The notes under the pieces are model-generated. The model ran no database searches. It saw only the letters and a program-made list of their open reading frames with translations, and was not told the origin of the DNA. Source: Domibacillus antri (GTDB taxonomy: Bacteria > Bacillota > Bacilli > Bacillales > Domibacillaceae). Taken from it: a stretch of 64,000 nt of DNA. Made by a program: the position numbers and the translations under genes. The stretch lies in contig NZ_MSDU01000006.1 of the NCBI RefSeq assembly GCF_001936625.1, forward strand, positions 36,682 through 100,681, in the 5' to 3' direction. This document shows, piece after piece, positions 55,508-64,000 of the stretch; the stretch's first letter is position 1; the number at the start of each line of letters is the position of its first letter.

Positions 55508-57697
55508 ATGGCAAAGAGCTTAGTGCTAGCTGAAAAGCCTTCTGTAGCACGCGATATTGCGCGTGTATTGAATTGTAACAAAAAAGGAAATGGATCCCTT
55601 GAAGGAGATAAATACGTCGTTACATGGGCTTTAGGACATCTTGTAACGTTAGCTGATCCCGAAAGCTATGATGTGAAATATAAAACGTGGAACTTAGAAG
55701 ATTTACCAATGCTGCCAGAGCATCTAAAACTAACAGTCATTAAACAATCGAGCAAGCAGTTTAATGCTGTGAAAAGTTTGCTTACCCGTTCAGATATAAA
55801 TGAAATCGTAGTGGCTACCGACGCTGGGCGGGAAGGCGAATTAGTAGCCCGTTGGATTATAGAGAAAGCAAAGGTGAAAAAGCCAATCAAACGCCTTTGG
55901 ATCTCATCTGTCACTGACAAAGCGATTAAAGATGGATTTGCAAACTTAAAACCGGGTAAAAACTACGACAACCTTTATCAATCAGCAGTTGCTCGTTCAG
56001 AAGCTGACTGGTATATCGGTTTAAACGCTACTCGTGCTTTAACAACTCGATTCAATGCTCAACTTAACTGTGGTCGTGTTCAAACACCAACAGTGGCGAT
56101 AATTGCGCAGCGAGAAGATGAAATTAAAAACTTCAAACCACAAACATATTATGGTATTGAAGCGCAAACAGAAAATAATCTGAAACTAACTTGGCAAGAT
56201 GCTAAAGGCAATTCCCGCAGTTTCGATAAAGAAAAAACAGATTCAATTGTTAAAAAGCTGGATCGCAAAGATGCGATTGTCACTGAAATCGAGAAAAAGC
56301 CGAAGAAATCATTCTCCCCGGGCCTTTACGATTTAACAGAGTTACAACGTGATGCCAACAAAATTTTTGGTTACTCGGCAAAAGAAACGTTAAATATTAT
56401 GCAAAAACTGTATGAGCAGCACAAAGTATTAACGTATCCTCGTACAGATTCACGTTATATCTCTTCAGACATCGTAGGAACGCTTCCAGAGCGTCTGAAA
56501 GCTTGTGGAGCAGGAGAATATCGTTCTTTAACTAATAAGATCTTAAACAAGCCGATAAAAGCTTCTAAAGCATTTGTTGATGACAGTAAAGTATCAGATC
56601 ATCACGCTATTATTCCAACAGAAGATTACGTAAATTTTTCAGCTTTTACGGATAAAGAGCGCAAAATTTATGATTTAGTCGTTAAACGGTTCTTAGCTGT
56701 ATTATTCCCAGCATTTGAATACGAGCAACTAACGCTTCGTGCAAAAATTGGCCAGGAGAATTTTGTTGCTAGAGGGAAAACTATTTTATCAAGCGGCTGG
56801 AAAGAAGTGTACGAAAATCGCTTTGATGATGACGATGCAGAAGATGATCTGAAAGAACAAATTTTGCCTCACATCGAACAAGGTAATAAATTAGACATAA
56901 AATTAATTGTACAAACATCAGGCCAAACAAAGCCCCCTGCACGCTTTAATGAGGCGACATTACTTTCGGCAATGGAAAACCCTACAAAGTACATGGACAC
57001 GCAAAATAAACAGCTTGCAGCCACTTTAAAATCAACTGGCGGCTTGGGTACTGTGGCAACTCGCGCTGACATTATTGACAAGTTATTCAACTCCTTCTTA
57101 ATTGAAAAACGCGGTAAAGATATTCACATTACGTCAAAAGGCCGCCAGCTGCTTGATCTAGTACCGGGAGAATTAAAATCCCCTACGTTAACTGCTGAAT
57201 GGGAGCAAAAGCTTGAAGCTATTGCAAATGGCAAACTGAAAAAAGAAGTATTTATTTCGGATATGAAAAACTATACTAGGAAAATCGTTGCTGAAATTAA
57301 AGCGAGCGACAAAAAATACAAGCATGACAATATTTCAACAAAATCTTGTCCAGACTGTGGAAAGCCAATGCTTGAAGTGAACGGCAAAAAAGGAAAAATG
57401 CTTGTCTGTCAAGATCGTGAATGTGGTCATCGCAAAAATGTTGCACGTATCACAAACGCTCGCTGCCCTCAATGTAAGAAAAAACTAGAACTTCGCGGTG
57501 AAGGCGAAGGCCAAATTTTCACATGCAAGTGCGGATATCGTGAAAAGTTATCTTCTTTCAATGAACGTCGTAAAAAAGAATCAAATGGCAAAGTTGATAA
57601 ACGGACCGTACAAAAGTACTTAAAACAGCAAAATAAACAAGAAGAACCTTTAAACAATGCACTTGCAGAGGCACTGAAAGGATTAAAATTTGATTAA
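55508..57697 (+). CDS. topB: DNA topoisomerase III
   Basis: The 729-aa type IA topoisomerase relaxes and decatenates DNA. A TOPRIM domain lies at about 1-140 (LAEKPSVARDIARVL, VVATDAGREGELVAR), then the catalytic core with Tyr310 in YPRTDSRY, and a C-terminal zinc-ribbon region (CPDCGKPML, CPQCKKKL). B. subtilis TopB is 727 aa. ATG 55508 follows GAAAGGG at 8 bases; a frame extension to 55466 lacks a site. Its AT-rich codons match the exporter block beside it, and a decayed second topB lies at 50329-50640. Confidence 0.95.
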   Translation: MAKSLVLAEKPSVARDIARVLNCNKKGNGSLEGDKYVVTWALGHLVTLADPESYDVKYKTWNLEDLPMLPEHLKLTVIKQSSKQFNAVKSLLTRSDINEIVVATDAGREGELVARWIIEKAKVKKPIKRLWISSVTDKAIKDGFANLKPGKNYDNLYQSAVARSEADWYIGLNATRALTTRFNAQLNCGRVQTPTVAIIAQREDEIKNFKPQTYYGIEAQTENNLKLTWQDAKGNSRSFDKEKTDSIVKKLDRKDAIVTEIEKKPKKSFSPGLYDLTELQRDANKIFGYSAKETLNIMQKLYEQHKVLTYPRTDSRYISSDIVGTLPERLKACGAGEYRSLTNKILNKPIKASKAFVDDSKVSDHHAIIPTEDYVNFSAFTDKERKIYDLVVKRFLAVLFPAFEYEQLTLRAKIGQENFVARGKTILSSGWKEVYENRFDDDDAEDDLKEQILPHIEQGNKLDIKLIVQTSGQTKPPARFNEATLLSAMENPTKYMDTQNKQLAATLKSTGGLGTVATRADIIDKLFNSFLIEKRGKDIHITSKGRQLLDLVPGELKSPTLTAEWEQKLEAIANGKLKKEVFISDMKNYTRKIVAEIKASDKKYKHDNISTKSCPDCGKPMLEVNGKKGKMLVCQDRECGHRKNVARITNARCPQCKKKLELRGEGEGQIFTCKCGYREKLSSFNERRKKESNGKVDKRTVQKYLKQQNKQEEPLNNALAEALKGLKFD

Positions 57698-57762
57698 TTA
57701 AAATTACCCCCTTTGGATTAATGACATTCAAGGGGGGATAACTGTGTTTACGAACATTAAAG

Positions 57763-57933
57763 ATGATGAAAAATAAAAATTGGTTTAAAGGAAAAGCGTG
57801 TGCCGGAACGCTGACATTGGGTATTGAACATTTCTTTATTCCTGAAAACACAGGCGCTCAATGGGAAAAAAAAACACACGATATTGTCAGGATGGCTGAA
57901 AATGGCGATGCGATTTTAGAAACATTAAAGTAA
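57763..57933 (+). CDS. Possible 56-aa protein or gene remnant
   Basis: Tandem ATG codons (57763, 57766) open a 56-aa frame without a ribosome binding site. It includes GTLTLGIEHFFIPENTGAQW and ends AENGDAILETLK, which looks like the tail of a larger globular protein. I do not recognise the parent. It is more likely a remnant than a gene. The rest of the 57698-58089 gap shows only weak hairpins. Confidence 0.35.
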   Translation: MMKNKNWFKGKACAGTLTLGIEHFFIPENTGAQWEKKTHDIVRMAENGDAILETLK

Positions 57934-58089
57934 AAAAACGACCGTCCGGAAACTGCCGGGCAGTTTTTGTAACAAAACTGTAATACGAATAAAATTGAAT
58001 TGTAACTTAATAAGTCGAATTTTCTGATATATTTACGTCAGTGAATAAATACAAACCGTTTTAGAAGCGGCTTGCCTGACGGAGGGACT

Positions 58090-58542
58090 ATGTTGAAAAA
58101 GTGGCTGTTCGTTATTCTTAGTTCTTGTTTAATGATATTCGGCGTCATTGCACCGGCGCAGCAAACTGAAGCAGCTTATTCAGCTGATGCAACGATTACA
58201 GAAGCGAAAAAGCATATCGGCACTCCATATAAATTCGGTGGTACAACACCATCCGGCTTTGACTGCTCAGGATTTATTCAATACGCACATAAAAAAACCG
58301 GCTACACTTTGCCGCGTACAGCTGCTGACATGTACAAAAAAGGAACAGCTGTCGCAAAAGCGGACATGGCACCCGGCGATTTAATGTTCTTCACTACATA
58401 CAAAAAAGGTGCCTCTCACGTCGGCATCTATCTTGGTAACAATCAATTTATTCACGCTTCCTCTTCAAAAGGCGTGACAATTGATAAAACATCGAATTCT
58501 TACTGGAGCAAACGCTACATCGGCTCTAAAACACTTGATTAA
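58090..58542 (+). CDS. NlpC/P60 cell-wall endopeptidase
   Basis: A 150-aa secreted peptidase. A signal peptide (about 1-28, ending TEAA) is followed directly by an NlpC/P60 domain with catalytic Cys59 (FDCSGF), His110 (SHVGIY) and His122 (FIHAS). It cleaves peptide stems of peptidoglycan and has no separate wall-binding domain. ATG 58090 follows GGAGGGA; the in-frame ATG at 58072 is upstream of that site. Confidence 0.93.
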   Translation: MLKKWLFVILSSCLMIFGVIAPAQQTEAAYSADATITEAKKHIGTPYKFGGTTPSGFDCSGFIQYAHKKTGYTLPRTAADMYKKGTAVAKADMAPGDLMFFTTYKKGASHVGIYLGNNQFIHASSSKGVTIDKTSNSYWSKRYIGSKTLD

Positions 58543-58551
58543 ATATTCTCA

Positions 58552-58587
58552 ACCCCCGCAGACGCTCATTCGTCTGCGGGGGTTTTC
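58552..58587 (+). terminator. Intrinsic terminator of the NlpC/P60 gene
   Basis: Perfect stem ACCCCCGCAGACG/CGTCTGCGGGGGT with a 6-base loop, then TTTC. Confidence 0.88.
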
Positions 58588-58633
58588 ATCTTGTCTTTAT
58601 TTTAAGGCAGGGAGTCATTTAGATCTTTCTGTT

Positions 58634-58672
58634 AAATAAACAAGGGCTGCGTTAATCGCAGCCCTTGTTTAT
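58634..58672 (-). terminator. Intrinsic terminator of the CNNM gene
   Basis: Stem AAACAAGGGCTGCG/CGCAGCCCTTGTTT with a 5-base loop directly after the minus-strand stop codon, followed by ATTTAAC. Confidence 0.82.
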
Positions 58673-59998
58673 TTATTCAGTAGCGGGTCCTTCTTCCCGT
58701 TTTGCTTTTGCCTTTTTTGCTTCGATGGCGTGAATGTGATGGCCGTCGGCGTCTCGTATAATGAATTCGTATCCGTCCTGCACGATGGAGTCACCCAATT
58801 TCACGTCAATATTTTCAGTCAATGCCCAGCCGCCGAGTGTATCTACTTCTTCATCGGACAAACCCGTACCGAGTAAATCGTTCACTTCTGAAATTAAGAC
58901 ACGGGCATTAAATAAGTAATGCTTTTCACCAAGTTTTTCAATTTCCGGCTTTTCATCCGTATCAAATTCATCACGAATGTCGCCAACAATCTCCTCCAAT
59001 ATATCTTCAACCGTGACAAGACCTGAGGTACCGCCATATTCATCCATTAAAATGGCCATATGGATACGCTCTTTCTGCATTTTCATTAACAAGTCATGAA
59101 TGGGAATCGTTTCAATCACCCGAATAACCGGTTTTACAAATTCCTCTAGAGGGCGGTTCCGGTCACTGTCGCTCTCTAAGTAAAAGGATAACAGCTCCTT
59201 CATATTGACCATGCCGAGAATGTTATCCTTATCCCCATCGTCAACCGGATAGCGTGTATATTTTTCAATTTGAATAATCGATTTAATTTCATCCCATGTC
59301 AAATCTTTCGACAACGTGATCATATCTGTGCGCGGCACCATAATTTCTTTGGCGACACGCTCGTCAAATTCAAAAATCCGATCAACGTATTTGTATTCCG
59401 ATTGATTAATTTCACCGCTTTTCAAGCTTTCCGACAAAATAATGCGCAGTTCTTCTTCCGAGTGGGCCATCTCATGCTCGGACGCTGGCTTCAAACCAAA
59501 CAGGCCTACCAAAAGCCGTGCAGACCCATTTAAAATTTTAATAAATGGATACATGATTTTATAGAAAAGAATAATGAATGGCGCAAACGTGAGCGTCACT
59601 GCTTCCGCTTTTTGGATGGCAACCGTTTTGGGTGCAAGCTCTCCGACCACAACGTGCAGGAATGTCACCAATGAAAAGGCGATGGCAAATGAGAGAATGC
59701 TTGAAAGCGACGGAGCAAGTTCAAGCCGTTCAAACAGTGGATGCAAAATCTTCTCGACAGTCGGTTCTCCGAGCCATCCAAGACCGAGCGCTGTCACAGT
59801 AATACCGAGCTGACAGGCGGATAAATATTCATCCAGGTTCGTAACCACTTTTTTCGCCGCTTCAGCCCGTTTATTTCCCTCTTCGATCAGCTGGTTTATA
59901 CGAGACATGCGTACTTTTACGATGGCAAATTCCGTCGCCACAAAAAAGCCGGTCAATACGATAAGCAGCGCAAACAACAATAAGTTGACTACAATCAA
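58673..59998 (-). CDS. CNNM/CorC-type membrane protein with CBS domains
   Basis: A protein of about 441 aa: an N-terminal DUF21/CNNM membrane domain (about 1-195; [34 protein letters not shown]), two CBS domains (about 210-335; [32 protein letters not shown]), and a CorC_HlyC domain at the C-terminus. Bacillus relatives (YhdP, YqhB, MpfA) are linked to magnesium efflux. The start is unsettled: TTG 59998 (MIVVNLLLF) best fits homologues but lacks a site, while a strong GGGAGG lies 30 bases further upstream; the open frame reaches 60094. Confidence 0.87.
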   Translation of the reverse strand: MIVVNLLLFALLIVLTGFFVATEFAIVKVRMSRINQLIEEGNKRAEAAKKVVTNLDEYLSACQLGITVTALGLGWLGEPTVEKILHPLFERLELAPSLSSILSFAIAFSLVTFLHVVVGELAPKTVAIQKAEAVTLTFAPFIILFYKIMYPFIKILNGSARLLVGLFGLKPASEHEMAHSEEELRIILSESLKSGEINQSEYKYVDRIFEFDERVAKEIMVPRTDMITLSKDLTWDEIKSIIQIEKYTRYPVDDGDKDNILGMVNMKELLSFYLESDSDRNRPLEEFVKPVIRVIETIPIHDLLMKMQKERIHMAILMDEYGGTSGLVTVEDILEEIVGDIRDEFDTDEKPEIEKLGEKHYLFNARVLISEVNDLLGTGLSDEEVDTLGGWALTENIDVKLGDSIVQDGYEFIIRDADGHHIHAIEAKKAKAKREEGPATE

Positions 59999-60115
59999 AT
60001 TATGGAAAAAACAGTCTGCCCGTTTTTTCCTCTCACCTCCCAAGGCTAAAAATAACTTTTTACTCCATACCCTTCTTTTCTGCTTCCTTAACAACTATTT
60101 TCCAACTTTTTAAAA

Positions 60116-61147
60116 TTATTCGTCTCCAGCTTTCGTAATATGCATGCCATCCAGTGCAATCGCATAATGAACAGCATGTTTTAACGTCGCGAAGCATTTT
60201 AAATCCTTTAAATAGATCCCCTTCGACGCCATTTCCATCCCCAGCTCCGGTGAAATGCCAGCGACAATGGGGACAGCCCCGATTAATTGAATGGACTGTG
60301 TCACTTTTTCCAGTGTACTTAAAATGAGCGTGTTCATCGCTTTAATGCCTGTCACATCTAAAATGAGCATATTCGCTTTATGATCAACAATCGCCTGGAG
60401 CGTCTTTTCAATTAAGTCGTCTGAACGCTCTTGATCAAAGCGTCCCATCAGCGGCGTAACAAGAATGCCGTCAAGAACGGGAATGACGGGTGATGACAGC
60501 TCACGAATGATTTTTTTCAGCTCCATCGTCCGATTTTCCACCATTGCTTCAAGCTGCGTAATGGTCTGCTGTTCCTGCGATTGAATATGTTCACGCACAT
60601 TTTCAGACGGTGTCACCTGAGAGGGATACAGTTCAATTTCCTTATATGTGCCTGTATCCTCAGCTTTATAGTCCGTTACTTTATACCAAATCTTTTCCTC
60701 CAATAAGCCGCTGAGAAGCCCCGCCCAGTGGCCGCCAAGAAATGTACCCGGCTCTTCTTTTCCTTGCTCCTGGGCCACTTTGCTTTCCCAGTCATTGCGA
60801 ATCGTAAGCACAGCACGCTTTTCAATTAAACAAAGCTGCTTATATTGTAACGCTCCCCACCCTGCGGCAGCGTATATATCCGGCAATGAAGCAAGTACAT
60901 CCTCTACTTTTTTTCCGCCCGCTTTGTAAAAACCGCTGACAATTTTTCCGGTCCGGTAACCGGCTGTTTCCATCACGATGCGGGCCGAATCCATGCCTGT
61001 TACTTCTTCAATTGTATCGATAAATGTTTTAAGGGCCGTCTTTGTCCAAAATAGAACGACATCCGCTCCTTCAAACTGAAACAGCCCCTCTTCTCTGTTC
61101 CAATATAGACTGGCGTCCCCTATTTTCACATTGCTCTCCTGTTCCAT
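60116..61147 (-). CDS. V4R/XylR-N-like sensor fused to STAS (RsbR-like)
   Basis: A 343-aa cytoplasmic protein. Residues about 15-190 resemble a V4R/XylR_N ligand-binding domain (GHWAGLLSGLLEEKIWY, with a later EIELYPS). A helical linker (about 195-225) leads to a STAS domain (about 225-340) with ILDVTGIKAMNT, the region of RsbR-type proteins that is phosphorylated. Such proteins join stressosomes that control SigB. ATG 61147 follows CAGGAGGG; the extension to 61174 is not needed. Ligand unknown. Confidence 0.85.
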   Translation of the reverse strand: MEQESNVKIGDASLYWNREEGLFQFEGADVVLFWTKTALKTFIDTIEEVTGMDSARIVMETAGYRTGKIVSGFYKAGGKKVEDVLASLPDIYAAAGWGALQYKQLCLIEKRAVLTIRNDWESKVAQEQGKEEPGTFLGGHWAGLLSGLLEEKIWYKVTDYKAEDTGTYKEIELYPSQVTPSENVREHIQSQEQQTITQLEAMVENRTMELKKIIRELSSPVIPVLDGILVTPLMGRFDQERSDDLIEKTLQAIVDHKANMLILDVTGIKAMNTLILSTLEKVTQSIQLIGAVPIVAGISPELGMEMASKGIYLKDLKCFATLKHAVHYAIALDGMHITKAGDE

Positions 61148-61279
61148 TTCAAAATCCCTCCTGAATTTCCTCATATATGTATTTTACAACGCCCATGAAC
61201 TGTTCACCAGTTTTCCCCCTATTATTTAGTGAAAATGATATAATCATCTTAAAAATGAACGAGAGGATTTTTTATACGT

Positions 61280-62836
61280 ATGAGTATTTTATCAGTCAGC
61301 CGCCTGAGCCACGGCTTCGGCGACCGCGCTATTTTTAACGACGTATCGTTTCGCCTTTTGAAAGGTGAACATATCGGACTTGTCGGCGCAAACGGAGAAG
61401 GAAAATCAACATTTATGAACATTATTACCGGTGAATTACAGCCGGATGAAGGGAAAGTGGAATGGTCAAGAAATGTCCGTGTCGGCTACCTTGATCAGCA
61501 CGCTGTTTTAAAGCAGGGCATGACGATCCGCGATGTGCTGCGGACAGCGTTTCAATATTTATTTGATATTGAAACAAAAATGAATGAACTTTTTGGTCAA
61601 ATGGCGGATGTCACGCCGGAAGAATTGGAAAAACTGCTTGAAGAAACCGGCACGATGCAGGATTTATTGACGAACAATGATTTTTACATTATTGACGGCA
61701 AAATTGAAGAAACGGCGCGGGGTCTTGGTCTTGATGATATCGGCCTTGAACGTGATGTCCACGATTTGAGCGGCGGACAGCGTACGAAAGTTTTGCTTGC
61801 AAAGCTTCTTCTTGAAAAACCGGATATTTTATTATTGGATGAGCCGACAAACTATTTGGACGAACAGCACATCGAATGGCTGAAACGCTATTTACAGGAA
61901 TATGAAAATGCTTTTGTCTTGATTTCACATGATATTCCATTTTTAAACAGCGTTGTGAATTTAATTTATCATATGGAGAATCAGGAATTAAACCGCTATG
62001 CCGGAACATACGATGACTTCCTAAAAGTACACGAGATGAAAAAGCAGCAGCTGGAAGCAGCGTATAAAAAGCAGCAGCAGGAAATTGCTGGCTTAAAAGA
62101 CTTTGTTGCCCGCAATAAAGCGCGTGTTTCCACACGGAATATGGCGATGTCGCGTCAGAAAAAGCTCGATAAAATGGACGTTATTGAGCTTGCAGCGGAA
62201 CGGCCGAAACCGGAATTTCACTTTAAAGAAGGCCGCACACCAAGCAAATTGATTTTTGAAGCGTACGATCTTGTGATCGGATACGACGAGCCGCTTTCCC
62301 GTCCGCTTAATCTGCGCATGGAACGCGGCCAAAAAATTGCTTTAACAGGTGCAAACGGCATCGGGAAAACAACACTGCTGAAAAGTCTTCTCGGTGAAAT
62401 CCCTCCTGTTTCAGGCAAAGTAGAACGCGGTGAAAACTTGTTAATCGGGTACTTCCAGCAGGAGATGAAAACGGACGCCGGCAATACATGTATCGAAGAA
62501 ATGTGGACAGAATTTCCTTCATTCACTCAGTATGAAATTCGCGCGGCACTCGCAAAATGTGGACTGACTACAAAACATATTGAAAGTAAAGTGGCGGTGC
62601 TCAGCGGCGGTGAAAAAGCGAAAGTGCGCCTTTGCAAATTGATTAACCAGGAATCTAACATTCTGGTACTTGATGAACCGACCAATCACCTTGACGTGGA
62701 TGCAAAAGACGAATTGAAGCGGGCGATTAAAGCATATAAAGGCAGCGTCCTCCTTATTTCGCATGAGCCGGAATTTTATCAGGACGTTGTAACGGACATC
62801 TGGAACGGCGAATCATGGACGACTAAAGTCTTTTAA
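61280..62836 (+). CDS. yfmM: ABC-F family ATPase
   Basis: A 518-aa soluble twin-ATPase that acts on ribosomes rather than in transport. Both nucleotide-binding domains are complete: Walker A GANGEGKST and GANGIGKTT, signatures LSGGQRTKV and LSGGEKAKV, Walker B LLLDEPTNYLD and LVLDEPTNHLD. The interdomain linker (about 245-300) is basic and Gln-rich. Length and sequence match B. subtilis YfmM (518 aa). ATG 61280 follows GAGAGGA. The Dph6-like gene starts 17 bp downstream, so they form an operon. Confidence 0.92.
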   Translation: MSILSVSRLSHGFGDRAIFNDVSFRLLKGEHIGLVGANGEGKSTFMNIITGELQPDEGKVEWSRNVRVGYLDQHAVLKQGMTIRDVLRTAFQYLFDIETKMNELFGQMADVTPEELEKLLEETGTMQDLLTNNDFYIIDGKIEETARGLGLDDIGLERDVHDLSGGQRTKVLLAKLLLEKPDILLLDEPTNYLDEQHIEWLKRYLQEYENAFVLISHDIPFLNSVVNLIYHMENQELNRYAGTYDDFLKVHEMKKQQLEAAYKKQQQEIAGLKDFVARNKARVSTRNMAMSRQKKLDKMDVIELAAERPKPEFHFKEGRTPSKLIFEAYDLVIGYDEPLSRPLNLRMERGQKIALTGANGIGKTTLLKSLLGEIPPVSGKVERGENLLIGYFQQEMKTDAGNTCIEEMWTEFPSFTQYEIRAALAKCGLTTKHIESKVAVLSGGEKAKVRLCKLINQESNILVLDEPTNHLDVDAKDELKRAIKAYKGSVLLISHEPEFYQDVVTDIWNGESWTTKVF

Positions 62837-62853
62837 TGAGAGGCGATTGAGAA

Positions 62854-63528
62854 ATGAAAAAGCGTTATGCATTGTCATGGAGCGGCGGCAAAGACTGCAC
62901 GATGGCGCTTCATTTGTTAAAAGCGCAAGGGATAGATATCGTCTGTCTTGTCACAACGGCGCCGATTGAAACAGGGAAAACGTTCGGACACGATGAAAAA
63001 ATGGACCTGATTGAAGCGCAAAGCAAATCGCTTGGCATTCCTGTTCACTTTATCCGGTGCCGGTATGATCATTATACGGATGATTTTATTCTTGATCTCA
63101 AAAAGCTGAAAGAAGAATTTTCGCTTGATGGGATTGCCTATGGCGATATTTATCTGGACAGTCATTTTGAATGGGGAGAGCGTACGGCAGCTGCAGCTGG
63201 GATCGACGCATTGTTCCCGCTAAAGGGCCGTCAATCCGAAAGTGCCGCTATGCTGGAGCGGTTTATTAAAACCGGCTATAAAGCCCTAATTATCCGCGTC
63301 CGGCGCGGCGTAATGGATAAGGCGTTTCTCGGCCGAAAACTGGATGAATCATTTGCCAGAGATGTGATGGAAACAGATTGCTGTCCGATGGGCGAAAACG
63401 GTGAGTTTCATACGTTTGTGTATGACGGCCCCCTTTTTCATACGCCGATTGAAGTGAAATCGGGCGGTGTGATTGAATCTGCGGCATCCTTCCGGCTCGA
63501 TATTTCTCTCAGTATGCCGGTTCATTAA
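62854..63528 (+). CDS. Dph6-like ATP pyrophosphatase (DUF71)
   Basis: A 224-aa ATP-PPi hydrolase with N-terminal SGGKDC (residues 10-15), the GIAYGDIYLD segment, and the C-terminal family signature CPMGENGEFHTFVYDGP. The archaeal and eukaryotic relative Dph6 amidates diphthine on EF-2; bacteria lack diphthamide, so the substrate here is unknown. It lies 17 bp after the ABC-F gene. ATG 62854 follows AGAGGCG. The shared operon with a ribosome-acting ATPase could hint at translation, which is inference. Confidence 0.88.
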   Translation: MKKRYALSWSGGKDCTMALHLLKAQGIDIVCLVTTAPIETGKTFGHDEKMDLIEAQSKSLGIPVHFIRCRYDHYTDDFILDLKKLKEEFSLDGIAYGDIYLDSHFEWGERTAAAAGIDALFPLKGRQSESAAMLERFIKTGYKALIIRVRRGVMDKAFLGRKLDESFARDVMETDCCPMGENGEFHTFVYDGPLFHTPIEVKSGGVIESAASFRLDISLSMPVH

Positions 63529-63540
63529 GTTTTTCAATAT

Positions 63541-63570
63541 GCAAAAGCCCGCTCATCTATTGAGCGGGCT
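63541..63570. terminator. Hairpin after the Dph6-like gene
   Basis: Perfect stem AGCCCGCTCA/TGAGCGGGCT. T-rich flank only on the minus strand, so for the plus-strand gene it is an imperfect terminator. Confidence 0.6.
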
Positions 63571-63782
63571 CCAGATTGTAGACAAATAACAATTTTTTAC
63601 CGTAATATCCTTTTGCTTCTTTTCATACGAGCTGTTTTGACGGGATCTGACAAAGCGGCAGGCAGTTCCCTATTTCTTCGCAGCAGCAATGGTGAAAAAT
63701 ACGCAGACATGTCCCTCGCGATTGTTCAATAAATACTGTATATAAAGTCTCGCTCTCACTTGCTGCTTTTCTAAAACGCCTT

Positions 63783-63899
63783 GGGGAAGCCGTCCGGACG
63801 AAGACTCCTGCGGGATGCACAGTGAATCGGGAGATCCCGCAGGCGCAGCCGAGGAAGCTCCCCACTGTCCGCGGAAAGCGAAATCCGGACGGCTTCCCC
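63783..63899. repeat. Bacillaceae-type interspersed inverted-repeat element
   Basis: Outer arms GGGGAAGCCGTCCGGA and TCCGGACGGCTTCCCC enclose an inner hairpin (CTGCGGGAT/ATCCCGCAG) and conserved-looking segments GAAGACTCCTGCGGGA and GCGGAAAGCGAAATCC. It is much more GC-rich than its surroundings. Similar structured elements recur in many Bacillaceae genomes; I see only this copy here. Nothing else supportable lies in 63571-64000. Confidence 0.75.
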
Positions 63900-64000
63900 C
63901 TATCGGCTCCGGATAAAAAGCGGGGCCTTCACAAAAGACGCCTGTTGATTTGCTGTCGTTAAAAAACGGCGGACTTTGTCTACAGTCACAACCGGCACAT

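Noticed and set aside
57707..57737. Hairpin CCCCCTT/AAGGGGG after topB
   Set aside because: Loop is long and no T-tract follows on either strand, so I did not list it as a terminator.
63623..63865. 80-codon minus-strand frame across the terminal repeat
   Set aside because: It is created by the GC-rich inverted-repeat element and has no ribosome site.

Overview
The window reads as chromosomal DNA of a low-to-mid GC Gram-positive of the family Bacillaceae. Ribosome binding sites are strong AGGAGG-type sites, promoters are SigA-like, there are two SAM-I riboswitches and one cobalamin riboswitch, and most genes have recognisable Bacillus subtilis counterparts (yitJ, queF, ytiB, acsA, kipI/kipA/kipR, mtnU, metA, pabBAC, topB, yfmM). 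I see no rRNA, tRNA, transposase, integrase or CRISPR array.

Layout. 1-5.7 kb: a SAM riboswitch followed by yitJ and metH (methionine regeneration). 5.7-6.8 kb: a cold-shock gene and a small basic protein. 6.9-9.7 kb: a leftward group holding an MpsC-like gene, an SbtA bicarbonate transporter and a carbonic-anhydrase-like protein without zinc ligands. This group sits between intact queF and a 3' remnant of a second queF. 9.8-14.7 kb: a thioredoxin-like gene, carbonic anhydrase YtiB, acetyl-CoA synthetase and a large catalase. 15-18.3 kb: a cell-wall amidase broken by a -1 frameshift at a slippery A-tract, a DUF1206 membrane protein and a GAF-GGDEF protein. 18.6-22.5 kb: the 5-oxoprolinase operon pxpB-pxpC-kipR-pxpA with a decayed ycsG at its end. 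22.7-29 kb: an MFS pseudogene, a YciI protein, a LysR regulator, a thioesterase, an SLH protein and small genes. 29-33.2 kb: a FapA-like protein overlapping a PAS-GGDEF-EAL protein.

33.4-43.5 kb is a gapless leftward operon behind a cobalamin riboswitch. It contains btuF-btuC-btuD/cbiZ-cbiB-cobD-cobU-cobQ-cobS-cobC-cobU2-pduO, which imports, salvages and adenosylates corrinoids. MetH at the left end is a likely consumer of this B12. 43.6-50.2 kb: a small membrane protein, an RraA-like protein, a YflT stress protein, pabB-pabA-pabC (folate precursor), a methyltransferase-like gene under a second SAM riboswitch, mtnU and metA. One-carbon, methionine, folate and B12 metabolism therefore recur across the window.

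50.3-57.7 kb looks like an AT-richer acquired block: an NmrA-type gene, two TetR regulators, an RND/MMPL exporter and an intact topB. A decayed topB 3' end just left of it suggests the resident topB was replaced. 57.7-64 kb: an NlpC/P60 endopeptidase, a CNNM membrane protein, a V4R-STAS protein, an ABC-F ATPase and a Dph6-like ATP pyrophosphatase. The window ends with a large inverted-repeat element.

The best candidates for undescribed biology are the MpsC/SbtA/zinc-less carbonic anhydrase cluster and its leader hairpin, the SAM-riboswitch-controlled methyltransferase-like gene upstream of pabBAC, and the A6G frameshift in the amidase.
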